Shown: positions 24,967 to 34,330, counted from the stretch's first letter. The stretch: DNA of 64,000 nt from an uncultured Eubacteriales bacterium (GCA_900544575.1 UQVO01000002.1:62001-126000); one strand, 5' to 3'. Program-made: numbers and translations. The notes: generated by a model from the letters alone, not told the origin.

Positions 24967-26063
24967 ACCGTGGTGAACTTCCTCCTCGCACCCTTTCCGC
25001 CGTCTGCGGGAGCCGCCGCTTCCTTTTCTTCTTCCAGCATCCGCCTGCGCAACTGTCCGCACGCGCCTTCGACATCCTCGCCGAAACTGCGCCGCACCGT
25101 GGCGGACACGCCCGCGGCATTCAGTCGAAGCATAAATTCGTGCGCCGCCTGCGCATCGGGGCGCTTGAGTTTCCCGTCCGTGGCGTTCAGGCGTATTATG
25201 TTGACGTGCGACGGAAACCCGCGCAGCAGCTCCGAAAGCCTTTTTACGCAGTCGTCGCCGTCGTTTTCGCCGCGGATGAGCGTATATTCGAAGATGACGC
25301 GCCGTCCCGTGCGCGAAAAGTAATATTTCGCCGCGTCCATAACGGCGGCTATGTTATATTTCCTGTTGACGGGCATAAGCCTGCTTCGCGTTTCGTCGAA
25401 AGGCGAATGCAGGCTGACGGATAAGGTCACTTTTTTGCCGCTGTCGGCAAATTTTCGGATTTTGTCCGCAAGCCCGGACGTCGAAAGGGATATGTTGCGT
25501 TCCGACACTCCGAGACCGTCGGGTGCACTGACTTCGTCGAGAAAACGCATCACGTTGTCGTAATTGTCGAGAGGTTCGCCGCTGCCCATAAGCACGATGT
25601 TGGTGACCTCACGGTTTTTGACGCTGCCGCCCTCCGCCGCGTTGACGGCGACGACCTGTCCCAGGATTTCGGAAAAAGTCAGGTTGCGGACGAGTCCGTC
25701 CCTTCCCGACGCGCAGAAAGCGCAGTGCATCCTGCACCCTATCTGCGTGGACACGCAAAGCGTGTTGCCGTAGTCGTGCGGCATAAACACCCCTTCGACG
25801 AGGTCGCCGTCGGAAAGACGGAAAAGATACTTTTTGCTGCCGTCGCGCGAGGGATAGACTTTGAGTATCGTGACGGGATTGGACACGAACTTTTCGGACA
25901 TTTCGGCGCGCAGGGCCTTTGAGAGAGAGGTCATCTCCCCTATGCTTTTGCCTTCGAAGCAGAAAGCGCGCACCTGCTTTGCCGTGTACGTCGGCGCAGA
26001 CGGCAGAAGCGACGCGATTTCACCGCACGAAAGTCCGAGCAGAGCCGTTTTTTCCGCCGTCAT
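24963..26063 (-). CDS. rlmN: 23S rRNA (adenine2503-C2)-methyltransferase, radical SAM (366 aa)
   Basis: Methylates A2503 of 23S rRNA and A37 of some tRNAs. The radical-SAM CxxxCxxC motif is CRMHCAFC, near residue 113, in GCRMHCAFCASGRDGLVRNL. NIVLMGSGEPLDNYDNV and SLSTSGLADKIRKF follow. The second catalytic cysteine is in SFGEDVEGACGQL near 345. A 20-residue Ala/Lys-rich tail ends it. The start at MTAEKTALLG overlaps the rsmB stop by 4 nt. Confidence 0.96.
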   Translation of the reverse strand: MTAEKTALLGLSCGEIASLLPSAPTYTAKQVRAFCFEGKSIGEMTSLSKALRAEMSEKFVSNPVTILKVYPSRDGSKKYLFRLSDGDLVEGVFMPHDYGNTLCVSTQIGCRMHCAFCASGRDGLVRNLTFSEILGQVVAVNAAEGGSVKNREVTNIVLMGSGEPLDNYDNVMRFLDEVSAPDGLGVSERNISLSTSGLADKIRKFADSGKKVTLSVSLHSPFDETRSRLMPVNRKYNIAAVMDAAKYYFSRTGRRVIFEYTLIRGENDGDDCVKRLSELLRGFPSHVNIIRLNATDGKLKRPDAQAAHEFMLRLNAAGVSATVRRSFGEDVEGACGQLRRRMLEEEKEAAAPADGGKGARRKFTTV

Positions 26064-27304
26064 TTTCTGAACCTCGCAATGAAAAATCCGTCCCATTCCC
26101 CGCGCGGCAGTATTCGGTAAGTGCCGTCGTTTTCGTAAGGCAGGGGCATTTTGTCGGGTGAAAGTCCGAGTGTCAGTGCGTATTCGGCGTTTTTCTCGTT
26201 CTCTTCCGAAAAGAGCGTGCAGGTGGAATAGACCAGCACGCCGCCGGGTTTGAGATAGCGCGCCGCGTTTTGCAGAATCTTTTTCTGCACCGCGGAAAGT
26301 TTCTTTATCGCCTCTTCTCCGCGCTGCAAGAATACGTCGGGATGCTTTTTGTATGTGCCGAAGCAGCTGCACGGCACGTCTGCCAGAACGCAGTCGAATT
26401 TGTTTTCGTATGCGGGTTCGAACACCGTCGCGTCCCGCACTTCCGCCCTCACGTTGTCCGCGTGCATCCTTGCGGCGTACTTCTTGATGAGTTCCGCCCT
26501 GTGCGGATGCAGGTCGCAGGCGGTTATGCGGCTTTCGGGAGCGAGTTCCGAAGCGTAAACCGCCTTGCCGCCGGGAGCGGAACAGAGGTCGAGTATCTCC
26601 GCTTCTCCGTGAGGGGCAAGCGCCTGTACCGTCAGCACCGAGGACGGGGACTGATATGTGACTATGCCCTCCGCAAACAGCGACTTCACGAGCGGCGTCA
26701 CCCGCGTGAGTATCCCTCCTACGGCGCTCGGCGCATATTCCTGCGCGTGGGCTTCGAGAAGTTTGATTACGCTCTCTCTCGACGACAGTCGCGCATTGAC
26801 GCGCAGGTGCACGTCGTCGGTGCCCTTGTCTTCGAGCACGGCTTCCGTGAGGGAAGCGCCGTACTGAGCCGTCATCTTGTCAATGAACCATTGCGGTTTG
26901 GAATAATGCACGGAAAGGTATTCGGGGTCGCCCGGCACGGGCAGGGAAAACTTGCGTGCGGCGACTCTTTTCAGCACCGCGTTCACGAAACCCGCTACGC
27001 CGCCTTTGCCCATACTCTTTGCCGCCTCCACGCATTCGCTGACAATGGCGTAATCGGGCACGTTGTCTATGTAAAGCAAAGCGTACGCGCCGGTTTTAAG
27101 CAGTATTTCTATCGCTTTTTTGGGAGATTTTTCGATAAGCTGCGCAAGAATGTAAGTAAGCTCCGTGTCGCGTTCAAGCACTCCGAACACGAGCCGCACG
27201 GAAAGCGCGCTCGCGTCTTCGCCGTCGAACACGCGGTCGGCGTACGTCCTGTCGGCGTAAATTTCCGTCAGCAGTTTGCAGGCGGCGAGGATATGCTCTT
27301 TCAT
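26060..27304 (-). CDS. rsmB: 16S rRNA (cytosine967-C5)-methyltransferase (414 aa)
   Basis: RsmB (Sun) methylates C967 of 16S rRNA. An N-terminal NusB-like domain (about residues 1-135, VFGVLERDTELTYILAQL ... GFVNAVLKRV) precedes the SAM domain: LDLCSAPGGKAVYASEL, FDCVLADVPCSCFGTYKKHPD (catalytic PCS cysteine) and GVLVYSTCTLFSEEN (second cysteine). The start at MKEHILAACKL overlaps the fmt stop as ATGA. Confidence 0.96.
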   Translation of the reverse strand: MKEHILAACKLLTEIYADRTYADRVFDGEDASALSVRLVFGVLERDTELTYILAQLIEKSPKKAIEILLKTGAYALLYIDNVPDYAIVSECVEAAKSMGKGGVAGFVNAVLKRVAARKFSLPVPGDPEYLSVHYSKPQWFIDKMTAQYGASLTEAVLEDKGTDDVHLRVNARLSSRESVIKLLEAHAQEYAPSAVGGILTRVTPLVKSLFAEGIVTYQSPSSVLTVQALAPHGEAEILDLCSAPGGKAVYASELAPESRITACDLHPHRAELIKKYAARMHADNVRAEVRDATVFEPAYENKFDCVLADVPCSCFGTYKKHPDVFLQRGEEAIKKLSAVQKKILQNAARYLKPGGVLVYSTCTLFSEENEKNAEYALTLGLSPDKMPLPYENDGTYRILPRGEWDGFFIARFRK

Positions 27305-28230
27305 TGCAGCACCGTTCCTTTCTCTATGCCGTGTCCCATAAGGTATGCCGTGTCGCTCATACGCGACTTTCCTTCGGGTTGCAGCGCCGCAAGTCTGACC
27401 GCGCCGTCGCCGCAGGCAACGACGAGCCCCTGTGCGGGCGACGCCGCAATGACTTCGCCGGGGGTGCCGTGCCCTTCGGCGCGTTCCGCCGCAAAGACCT
27501 TGACCCGCTTGCCTGCGAGTTCGAACCACGCCGACGGCCACGGCGTCATTCCGCGCACGAAACAATCCAGTTCTCTTGCGCCGCGGCGGAAATCAATCTT
27601 TCCGTCCGCTTTCGTAATCATTCTGCAGTGCGTGGCTTCCGCGGCGTTCTGCGGAGTGAAAACCGCGCTTCCGTCCGCGAGAGCGTCCACCGCTTCGCAT
27701 ATCGCCTCTCCGCCTAGTTTTGCGAGCCTGTCGAACAGTTCGCCCGCGGTTTCTTTTTCGCCGATTGGGATGCGCTTTTGAAGCAATATGTCCCCCGCGT
27801 CCACTTCCTTTACGGTGCGCATTATTGTCACGCCCGTTTCACTTTCGCCGTTGAGCAATGCCCACTGTATGGGCGACGCTCCCCTGTATTTGGGCAAAAG
27901 AGAAGCGTGCACGTTGAGCACGCCGAGAGGAAACAGGGAAAGGAATTTTTCGGAGAGAATCTGCCCGAACGCCGCGGTCACTCCGAGGTCGGGCGCGAGC
28001 GCCGCAATCTCACCTAGCCCGTCGCGGGAAACTTTTTCGTATTGCAGCACGGGAATGCCGAGCTCCGCCGCCCTGACTTTGAGGGGGGACGGACGAAGCG
28101 CGTATCCTCTGCCCACGGGCTTGTCGGGGCCCGTCACGGCCGCGACGACGTTGTGCTCCGCCGCAAGGTTTGAAAGCACTTCCGCAGAAAAGTCGGGAGT
28201 GCCCATAAACACGATTTTTATATCTTTCAT
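27301..28230 (-). CDS. fmt: Methionyl-tRNA formyltransferase (309 aa)
   Basis: Formylates initiator Met-tRNA using 10-formyl-THF. FMGTPDFSAEVLSNL at the N-terminus, then VTAAFGQILSEKFLSLFPLGVLNVHASLLPKYRGASPIQWALLNGE, which contains the catalytic Asn/His (NVHASLLPKYRG), and MTPWPSAWF in the C-terminal domain. The start overlaps the def stop by 4 nt. It works as a pair with the deformylase. Confidence 0.97.
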   Translation of the reverse strand: MKDIKIVFMGTPDFSAEVLSNLAAEHNVVAAVTGPDKPVGRGYALRPSPLKVRAAELGIPVLQYEKVSRDGLGEIAALAPDLGVTAAFGQILSEKFLSLFPLGVLNVHASLLPKYRGASPIQWALLNGESETGVTIMRTVKEVDAGDILLQKRIPIGEKETAGELFDRLAKLGGEAICEAVDALADGSAVFTPQNAAEATHCRMITKADGKIDFRRGARELDCFVRGMTPWPSAWFELAGKRVKVFAAERAEGHGTPGEVIAASPAQGLVVACGDGAVRLAALQPEGKSRMSDTAYLMGHGIEKGTVLQ

Positions 28231-28679
28231 TCGTCTTGCAGGTCCGTGCATTTCGAGGTGTACAGCACTCCGTCGAGGTGGTCGATTTCGTGCTGGAAGG
28301 CGCGGGCGGTGAAGCCCTCGACTTTGTATTTCTTCCTTTTGCCGTAGCGGTCGAGCGCGTTGACGGTGATTTTGTCGGCGCGTGTGACCGTGCCGTATTT
28401 GCCTTTTACGGACAGGCACCCCTCAACCCCCGTCTGCTCTCCCGAAGCGGATTTGATTTCGGGATTGATGAGCTCGTAAAAGCCGTCCTCCGTGCTCACT
28501 ATGCAGACGCGTTTGAGCACGGCGACCTGCGGCGCGGCAAGACCTGCGCCGTCTGCGTCTTCCAGCGTTTCGCGCATATCGTCGAGCAAAGTGTGCAGCC
28601 TCTCGTCGAACACCTCGACGGGGCGGCACTTCTTGAAAAGAATGGGGTCCGGGGATTGAAGTATTATTCTCTTAGCCAT
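28227..28679 (-). CDS. def: Peptide deformylase (150 aa)
   Basis: Removes the formyl group from nascent proteins; Fe2+/Zn2+ enzyme. All three motifs are present: GAGLAAPQV (motif 1, near residue 43), EGCLSV (motif 2, metal Cys, near 88) and QHEIDHLDG (motif 3, HExxH, near 130). Short N- and C-termini typical of Gram-positive type 1/3 forms. It follows priA after a 4-nt gap. Confidence 0.97.
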   Translation of the reverse strand: MAKRIILQSPDPILFKKCRPVEVFDERLHTLLDDMRETLEDADGAGLAAPQVAVLKRVCIVSTEDGFYELINPEIKSASGEQTGVEGCLSVKGKYGTVTRADKITVNALDRYGKRKKYKVEGFTARAFQHEIDHLDGVLYTSKCTDLQDE

Positions 28680-28683
28680 AGTG

Positions 28684-30855
28684 TTATATCAGGCTCTGCG
28701 GATTGATTTCCGCAAAGCAGCTCCCTTTTGCCGGTTTGTTTTCCGCCGCAAGTCTGTACACTTCGGGCATCACGGCGTCGAATATTTCGGGTTGCAGCCG
28801 CATCAGCACCTGATAGCGCGAAAGCCCCTGCATACGCGTCACGGGCGACTTTGCCGCGCCTATGTACACAAACTTTCCCACACGTCCTTCGACGGCGAGC
28901 AGACCTCTGTAAATGTTCCTCGTGCAGTCCACAGCCGACTGCTCGTCCGCGGAAGCGACCAGCACTCTCACCACCTTCGTGAAAGGCGGGAATTTGGTGA
29001 CCATCCGCGTGTTTATCTCCTTGCGCCAGAAGCCCTCGTAGTCGTACGTCCTGCCGAAGCGGAAGACGTAATGGCGCGGGGCGTAGGTTTGGAGGATGAC
29101 CCTTCCCTTTTTGTCCGCCCTGCCCGCTCTGCCCGCCACCTGCGTGATGAGCTGGAATGTGCGCTCCGACGAGCGGTAATCGCTGAAATACAGCGCGGCG
29201 TCCGCTTCGAGTATGCCTACCAGCGTGACGTTGGGGAAGTCGTGCCCTTTTGCTATCATCTGCGTGCCGACGAGCACGTCCGCTCCGCCCGCGGCAAACT
29301 TGTCGAGTATGCGGAAATAGCTGTCCTTGCGCGTGGTGGTGTCGTTGTCCATACGCAGCGTGCGCACGCCGGGGAACAGGGCTTGAAGCTCCTCCACCAC
29401 CTTTTCCGTGCCGACTTTGCCCTGTTTGATGTTGGTGCCGCCGCAAGAGGGACAGCGTGACAGTGCGTGATATTTCCTGCCGCAGCAATGGCACTTCAAC
29501 ACGTTTTCGCTCTTGTGATACGTCAGCGACACGTCGCAGTCCTCGCACTTTGCGACATAGCCGCATTCCTTGCACATTATGAAAGAGGCAAAGCCTCTGC
29601 GGTTGAGGAAAAGGATGACCTGTTCCTTTCTCGCGAGCGCCGCGCCTATCGCGTCGGCAAGCTGTGCGGAAAACAGCGAGCGGTTGCCGTAGCGGAATTC
29701 CTGCACCATATCCACGATTTCCATTTCGGGAAGCTGATAAGCGGAAATGCGTTTTTTCAGCGTAATCAGATTATATTTCCCTTCCGTGGCGTTGAGATAG
29801 CTCTCCATATCGGGAGTCGCAGACCCGAGCACGAGAGCGGCGCCTGCGGCTGCGGCGCGCATTTTCGCCACTTCCTTCGTGTCGTAACGCGGGTTGGACT
29901 CGCTGACATAGCTGGAATCGTGTTCCTCGTCAATGATTATGACGCCGATGTTTTCCAGAGGCGCGAAGACTGCGGAACGCGGTCCCACGGCGATTTTCGC
30001 TCTTCCGTCTTTCATCCTCTTCCATTCGTCGTAACGCTCTCCCGCGTTCAGACCCGAATGCATAAGCGCTACCGAGTCGCCGAAACGCGCTCTGAAAAGT
30101 CCGAGTATCTGCGGAGTGAGCGCGATTTCGGGCACGAGCATTATCGCCGTTTTTCCCGCGGCGAGCATACGCTCGATGACCGCCATATACACTTCCGTCT
30201 TGCCGCTTCCCGTCACGCCGTGCAGCAGGAAAACGCCTTTCCCCGCGGAGATTTCGTCCACGGCGGACTGTTGGTCGGAGGTCAGGGTCACGGCTTTGCG
30301 TTCGCGCGTCAGCATTTTCAGCGGAGTGCGCGCTTCGTGCACGGCGCTCTCCGTCACGAAACCCTTGTCGCGTACGCCCTTCACCGCTCCCGCGCCGAAT
30401 TTTTCCGCAAGCACGGAAAGAAACTCGCCGTCGCGTTCGGAAAGATAGCGCACTATCTCTCTCTGTTTCGCCGCCCGCGCAAGCGCCGCGCAGACGTCTT
30501 CGACGTCAAGCCCGTCGGCGAGCGCAAGATAAATGCGTTTATACTCCGGGTCGCGCTCCTCACGCAGCTTTGCGGGGACGAACAGCCTGAGCACGTCTAT
30601 GTGGCGCAGGTTGTACTTTTCCCGCATTGCGTTCATCAGCAAAAGCTGTTCCGCACTCACGGGAGTGTCGAGAAATCTGGCGGTTTTCAGCGACGCGAAA
30701 TCCGACTTTTCCTTTTTGCCGATGACGAATCCGACGGTATGTCTTCCTGCAAAATCCACCGCCACGCGGCTGCCCAAAGGCATATCATCGCCTTCGTAAT
30801 CGAAGGGACGGTCCACTTCCGCCGTCGAGATGTCGACTATGACTTCAAGCACCAT
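28684..30855 (-). CDS. priA: Primosomal protein N' / replication restart helicase PriA (723 aa)
   Basis: 3'-5' helicase that reloads the replisome at abandoned forks. N-terminal DNA-binding domain (FDYEGDDMPLGSRVAVDFAGRHTVGFVIG). Helicase: Walker A GVTGSGKTEVYMAV, VPEIALTPQ, DEEHDSSYVSESNPRYDTKEVA and GSATPDMES. The zinc cluster region carries four pairs of cysteines (CKECGYVAKCEDC, CHCCGRKYHALSRCPSC). Motif VI is QVAGRAGRADKKGRV. Its start overlaps coaBC by 11 nt. Confidence 0.97.
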   Translation of the reverse strand: MVLEVIVDISTAEVDRPFDYEGDDMPLGSRVAVDFAGRHTVGFVIGKKEKSDFASLKTARFLDTPVSAEQLLLMNAMREKYNLRHIDVLRLFVPAKLREERDPEYKRIYLALADGLDVEDVCAALARAAKQREIVRYLSERDGEFLSVLAEKFGAGAVKGVRDKGFVTESAVHEARTPLKMLTRERKAVTLTSDQQSAVDEISAGKGVFLLHGVTGSGKTEVYMAVIERMLAAGKTAIMLVPEIALTPQILGLFRARFGDSVALMHSGLNAGERYDEWKRMKDGRAKIAVGPRSAVFAPLENIGVIIIDEEHDSSYVSESNPRYDTKEVAKMRAAAAGAALVLGSATPDMESYLNATEGKYNLITLKKRISAYQLPEMEIVDMVQEFRYGNRSLFSAQLADAIGAALARKEQVILFLNRRGFASFIMCKECGYVAKCEDCDVSLTYHKSENVLKCHCCGRKYHALSRCPSCGGTNIKQGKVGTEKVVEELQALFPGVRTLRMDNDTTTRKDSYFRILDKFAAGGADVLVGTQMIAKGHDFPNVTLVGILEADAALYFSDYRSSERTFQLITQVAGRAGRADKKGRVILQTYAPRHYVFRFGRTYDYEGFWRKEINTRMVTKFPPFTKVVRVLVASADEQSAVDCTRNIYRGLLAVEGRVGKFVYIGAAKSPVTRMQGLSRYQVLMRLQPEIFDAVMPEVYRLAAENKPAKGSCFAEINPQSLI

Positions 30856-32038
30856 AGCCGTTCAGCACCGCGTCGAGTATGACGTCGGCAAGCGCGCGTT
30901 TGGTCATCAGTCCGCACTCGCGCAATTCTCCGTTCCTGCCGACGAGGGTTGCGATGTTGGTGTCGCCGAAAAATCCCGCGCCCTCTTTCGTCACGTCGTT
31001 GGCAACGGCAAAATCCGCGTTTTTCGCCGCGACTTTGCCGCGCGCGTTTTTGACGAGGTCGTCAGTTTCGGCGGAGAATACGACCAGTTTGCGCTCTCCC
31101 TTTATCTCGCCGACCGCTTTTGCTATGTCGGGATTTTTGACGAATTCCACTGTGAGCGTGTCGCTCTTCAATTTGCTCTTATAAGTCTCTTTCGGGCGGT
31201 AGTCCGCGGGTGCCGCCGCCATAATCACGACGTCGCTTGCCTGCACTTCACGCATAACGGCGTCCATCATCTCGGCAGTCGAACGCACCCTGACGCTTTT
31301 CATAACGCCGCTCGGCACGGGGACGGACATATTGCCGTGCACAAGCACGACCTTCGCTCCGCGTTCCGCCGCCGCTTCCGCTATGGCGCATCCCATTTTG
31401 CCGCTGGAATGATTGGTTATGACGCGCACGCCGTCGATAAACTCTTCCGTTGCTCCCGATGTCACGAGCACGGTCTTGTCCGCAAAATCGCGCACGGGAC
31501 GCAGTATGTCCTCAATCACCGACACGATTTCGGCAGGTTCCGCCATTTTGCCCTTGCCCACGTCCCCGCAGGCAAGCCTGCCTTCCGCGGGGTCGATTAC
31601 GCGCACGCCGCGCTCTTCGAGCAGGCGCAGATTCTGCTGCGTCGCGGGGTCGGTGTACATAGCGGTGTTCATTGCGGGCGCGACAATTCTGACCGCCTTG
31701 CAGGCGAGCCACGTCGTGGTGAGCATATCGTCCGCAATCCCCTGCGCGAATTTGGCAATGACGTTTGCCGTTGCGGGCGCAACGACGAAAACGTCCGCCT
31801 TTTTGGCAAGCGAAACGTGGTGCACGTCGTGCTCCTCCCTCTTTTGGAAGGTGTCGGTCACGACCTTGCTGTCGCTGAGCGTTTCGAATGTGAGAGGCGC
31901 GACAAACTCCGCGGCGTTGGCGGTCATTATGACGTCGACGTCCGCGCCGAGTTTTTTGAGGCGGGAAACAATCTCGCAGCTTTTGTAAGCGGCAATGCCG
32001 CCGCTCACGCCCAAAATGACGTTTTTGCCGTAAAGCAT
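30845..32038 (-). CDS. coaBC: Bifunctional phosphopantothenoylcysteine decarboxylase / phosphopantothenate-cysteine ligase (397 aa)
   Basis: Second and third steps of CoA synthesis after pantothenate kinase. The N-terminal flavin domain CoaC has GVSGGIAAYKSCEIVSRL, catalytic His in HHVSLAKKADVFVVAPATANVIAKFAQGIADDML and APAMNTAMY. The C-terminal CoaB (from about residue 185) has LVTSGATEEFIDGVRVITNHSSGKMGCAIAEAAAERGA and NPDIAKAVGEIK. Its ATG overlaps the rpoZ stop by one base. Confidence 0.97.
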   Translation of the reverse strand: MLYGKNVILGVSGGIAAYKSCEIVSRLKKLGADVDVIMTANAAEFVAPLTFETLSDSKVVTDTFQKREEHDVHHVSLAKKADVFVVAPATANVIAKFAQGIADDMLTTTWLACKAVRIVAPAMNTAMYTDPATQQNLRLLEERGVRVIDPAEGRLACGDVGKGKMAEPAEIVSVIEDILRPVRDFADKTVLVTSGATEEFIDGVRVITNHSSGKMGCAIAEAAAERGAKVVLVHGNMSVPVPSGVMKSVRVRSTAEMMDAVMREVQASDVVIMAAAPADYRPKETYKSKLKSDTLTVEFVKNPDIAKAVGEIKGERKLVVFSAETDDLVKNARGKVAAKNADFAVANDVTKEGAGFFGDTNIATLVGRNGELRECGLMTKRALADVILDAVLNGYGA

Positions 32039-32232
32039 CAGTCGCGCACGATTTTTATCTTGCCTTCGTAAATCTCTTTGCAGGCAAGAGTCACGGGCTT
32101 TTCACCGCTCTTTTCGAGATACGCGCTGTCGCTGGTGAGCAGCTCGCGGGTGCGTTTGGACACCGCGCACGCAAGTGCGTAGCGGCATTCCGCTTTCTGG
32201 ATGAGTTTGTCGATTGGGGGGTCAATCATCAT
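32038..32232 (-). CDS. rpoZ: RNA polymerase omega subunit (64 aa)
   Basis: Small chaperone-like subunit of RNA polymerase. MIDPPIDKLIQKAECRYALACAVSKRTREL contains the family pattern; the C-terminal KPVTLACKEIYEGKIKI matches Gram-positive omega. There are two consecutive ATG codons (MM); either may start. The gmk-rpoZ-coaBC order is standard. It lies 4 nt after gmk. Confidence 0.93.
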   Translation of the reverse strand: MMIDPPIDKLIQKAECRYALACAVSKRTRELLTSDSAYLEKSGEKPVTLACKEIYEGKIKIVRD

Positions 32233-32236
32233 ATTT

Positions 32237-32845
32237 TCAGTCCTCCGTGGGGAATATATTCTGTGCGGCGGCGCGGTCGGTGCGCAGATGTTCGCTCTTG
32301 ATGATTGCGACGATTTCGTCCGCGCAGGTCCGTGCGACCGTATTGGTGACCACATAGTCGTAAGACGGTATGTCCTTGCTTTCCGTTTCTATCTCGCGCA
32401 GTCTGCGTTCCAGACTTTCGGGGCTTTCGGAGCCTCTGCCGATGAGCCGCGCTTTCAGCGCTTCGAGGGAAGGCGGCTGCACGAATATCGTCACGCATTC
32501 GGGATAGAGTTTCTTTATGTTCTTCGCTCCGACGACGTTGAGTTCCAGCAAAATGTCCACTCCCGCCCGTATGGGACGGTCGATTTCGCTTTTCAGCGTG
32601 CCGTAATAGTTGGTGAACGTGCGGGTGTATTCCACGAACGCGCCCTCGGCAATCTTGCGCTCGAACTCTTCCTCCGTGAGGAAATAGTAGTTCACGCCGT
32701 TTTCCTCGCCGGCACGCGGAGCGCGGGTCGTGCAGGATATCGAAAACCTGAGCGTCGGAAGCTCGTCCAGCACCATCTGAATGACGGTGCCCTTGCCCAC
32801 TCCGCTGAAACCCGATATAACTACGAGCAGTCCTTTGTTTTCCAT
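32237..32845 (-). CDS. gmk: Guanylate kinase (202 aa)
   Basis: GMP to GDP. P-loop GFSGVGKGTVIQM at residues 12-24, then SISCTTRAPRAGEENGVNYYFLTEEEFERKIAEGAFVEYTRTFTNYYGT, the GMP-binding segment, and DILLELNVVGAKNIKKLYPE. Length is normal. The start is 2 nt after the yicC stop; the long upstream frame is inside yicC. Confidence 0.97.
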   Translation of the reverse strand: MENKGLLVVISGFSGVGKGTVIQMVLDELPTLRFSISCTTRAPRAGEENGVNYYFLTEEEFERKIAEGAFVEYTRTFTNYYGTLKSEIDRPIRAGVDILLELNVVGAKNIKKLYPECVTIFVQPPSLEALKARLIGRGSESPESLERRLREIETESKDIPSYDYVVTNTVARTCADEIVAIIKSEHLRTDRAAAQNIFPTED

Positions 32846-32847
32846 TT

Positions 32848-33723
32848 TCACTCCACGTTCTGCGCCTGTTCGCGGATTTTTTCTATGTCGTTTTTGAGTG
32901 CGAGCACCTCTTCCGTAATGCGGAGGTCGTTGGCTTTCGAGCCTATGGTGTTGGCTTCGCGGTTCATCTCCTGCACGAGGAAATCCAGCTTTCTGCCCAC
33001 GGGGCCGTCCGCTTTCAGATAGCCGCGCATAGCCTTGATGTGCGCACCCAGACGGCTGATTTCTTCGTCCACGGCACACTTGTCGGCAAACAGGGCGACT
33101 TCCGTCGCGATGCGCGCCATATCGGGCACCGCGCTGCCCAGAGCTTCCGTGATGCGCGCCGTGAGCTTGTTCCTGTAATCCGTCACCACTTCGGGCGCGG
33201 TGGCTTCTATTTTTGCAAGCGACGCGCTCATCGAATCCAGCTTTGCCGAGATGTCCGCGGCAAGCGCCGCTCCTTCGCGTTCACGCATGGCGACAAGCCC
33301 GTCGAGCGCTTCTCCGAGAGCGGCGAGCAGCAGCGCTTTCAGCTCTTCGTCGTCCGCTTCCGCGGATTCCAGCGTCACGATGTCCGGGTTTTTCATAAGC
33401 GCGGTGGCGGTCACGTCGCAAGGCACTCCCGTGAGTGACGCCAGACCCGACGCCGTCGCGACGTACTTGGACGCAAGCTCCGCGTCGACGCGGTATTCCG
33501 CCGCCTTGCCCGCTTCCTCGCGGTAAGTCAGGAAGACGTCCGCGTGCCCTCTTGCGACGACTTTCGCCACCGCTTTTTTCGCGTCGTCTTCCACAAAGAG
33601 AAAGCCTTTCGGCATTTTCATTCCCCAGTCGAAAAACTTGTGGTTCACCGTCTTTATCTCGACGGTCATCGTCCTGCCGTCCGAGGACGCCGTACCCTTG
33701 CCGTAACCGGTCATACTGCGCAT
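32848..33723 (-). CDS. YicC family endoribonuclease-type protein (291 aa)
   Basis: YicC/YloC family; characterised members are endoribonucleases. The N-terminal YicC domain starts MRSMTGYGKGTASSDGRTMTVEIKTVNHKFFDWGMKMPK; the C-terminal DUF1732 domain has KCAVDEEISRLGAHIKAMRGYL, GRKLDFLVQEMNREANTIGSKANDL. Length is typical. First gene of the long run down to rpe. The preceding promoter has an 18-bp spacer. Confidence 0.93.
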   Translation of the reverse strand: MRSMTGYGKGTASSDGRTMTVEIKTVNHKFFDWGMKMPKGFLFVEDDAKKAVAKVVARGHADVFLTYREEAGKAAEYRVDAELASKYVATASGLASLTGVPCDVTATALMKNPDIVTLESAEADDEELKALLLAALGEALDGLVAMREREGAALAADISAKLDSMSASLAKIEATAPEVVTDYRNKLTARITEALGSAVPDMARIATEVALFADKCAVDEEISRLGAHIKAMRGYLKADGPVGRKLDFLVQEMNREANTIGSKANDLRITEEVLALKNDIEKIREQAQNVE

Positions 33724-33754
33724 ACACGCACCCGCCTTATTAACGATTTTATCA

Positions 33755-33784
33755 AGTATATCACAATTTATCCCGCCCTGACAA
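33755..33784 (-). promoter_or_regulatory. Sigma-A-type promoter of the yicC-to-rpe run
   Basis: Minus strand TTGTCA, 18-bp spacer, TATACT, about 30 nt before the yicC ATG. Every gene downstream to rpe overlaps or nearly touches its neighbour, so this promoter may serve about 10 kb. Confidence 0.65.
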
Positions 33785-33793
33785 TAAAATTGC

Positions 33794-33824
33794 AAAATAA
33801 AAAGCGCGGACTTTCTCCGCGCTT
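33794..33824 (-). terminator. Intrinsic terminator after the thioesterase gene
   Basis: Minus strand AAGCGCGGA - GAAAG - TCCGCGCTT followed by TTTATTTTG. Confidence 0.85.
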
Positions 33825-33846
33825 CGCATTCCGTTTTCACGGTCCG

Positions 33847-34329
33847 TCAGTATTTCTCCGAGCGGCGCTGCTTCCTCAGTTCCCTGCGCTTTGCGCCCGC
33901 CTTCCATTCTTCCAGCTCCGACTCCGTGACGGGACGCAGCCCGGGCACTTCCACGGGATTGTCCTTTTCGTCCAGCGCGACCAGAATGAGGTATGCCACG
34001 TTGATGAGTTTGCGCTCGCCGGAAAGTTCTTCGACGTACGTCCTCACGCACACTTCCATCGAGGTTTTGCCCGCATAAGTGATTTTGCCCGTCATGACAA
34101 CGGTGTCGTTGACGCGCGCGGGAGCGCGGAATTCAAGCGTGTCCACGAACACCGTGGTCACGTTGCGTTCCGAATGTCTGCGCGCCACAACCGCGGCAAG
34201 CACGTCTATCCAGGACATCAGCACGCCGCCGAACAGCCTGTCGAAACCGTTTATGTCCGACTGCGTGACTATGTGAACCTGTTCCGTATAGGAATCGGAC
34301 GGATGTTTGTATCTCCTCTCTTCCGGCAT
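33847..34329 (-). CDS. Hotdog-fold acyl-CoA thioesterase (160 aa)
   Basis: Acyl-CoA hydrolase of the YciA/BACH type. The hotdog core includes NGFDRLFGGVLMSWIDVLAAVVARRHSERNVTTVFVDTLEFRAPARVNDTVVMTGKITYAGKTSMEVCVRTYVE, with the catalytic Asp in the GxLMSWID helix. The C-terminus is a basic helix (LEEWKAGAKRRELRKQRRSEKY). Substrate length is not predictable. It lies 1 nt after the ligA stop, so it is co-transcribed with ligA and pcrA. Confidence 0.88.
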   Translation of the reverse strand: MPEERRYKHPSDSYTEQVHIVTQSDINGFDRLFGGVLMSWIDVLAAVVARRHSERNVTTVFVDTLEFRAPARVNDTVVMTGKITYAGKTSMEVCVRTYVEELSGERKLINVAYLILVALDEKDNPVEVPGLRPVTESELEEWKAGAKRRELRKQRRSEKY

Positions 34330-34330
34330 T

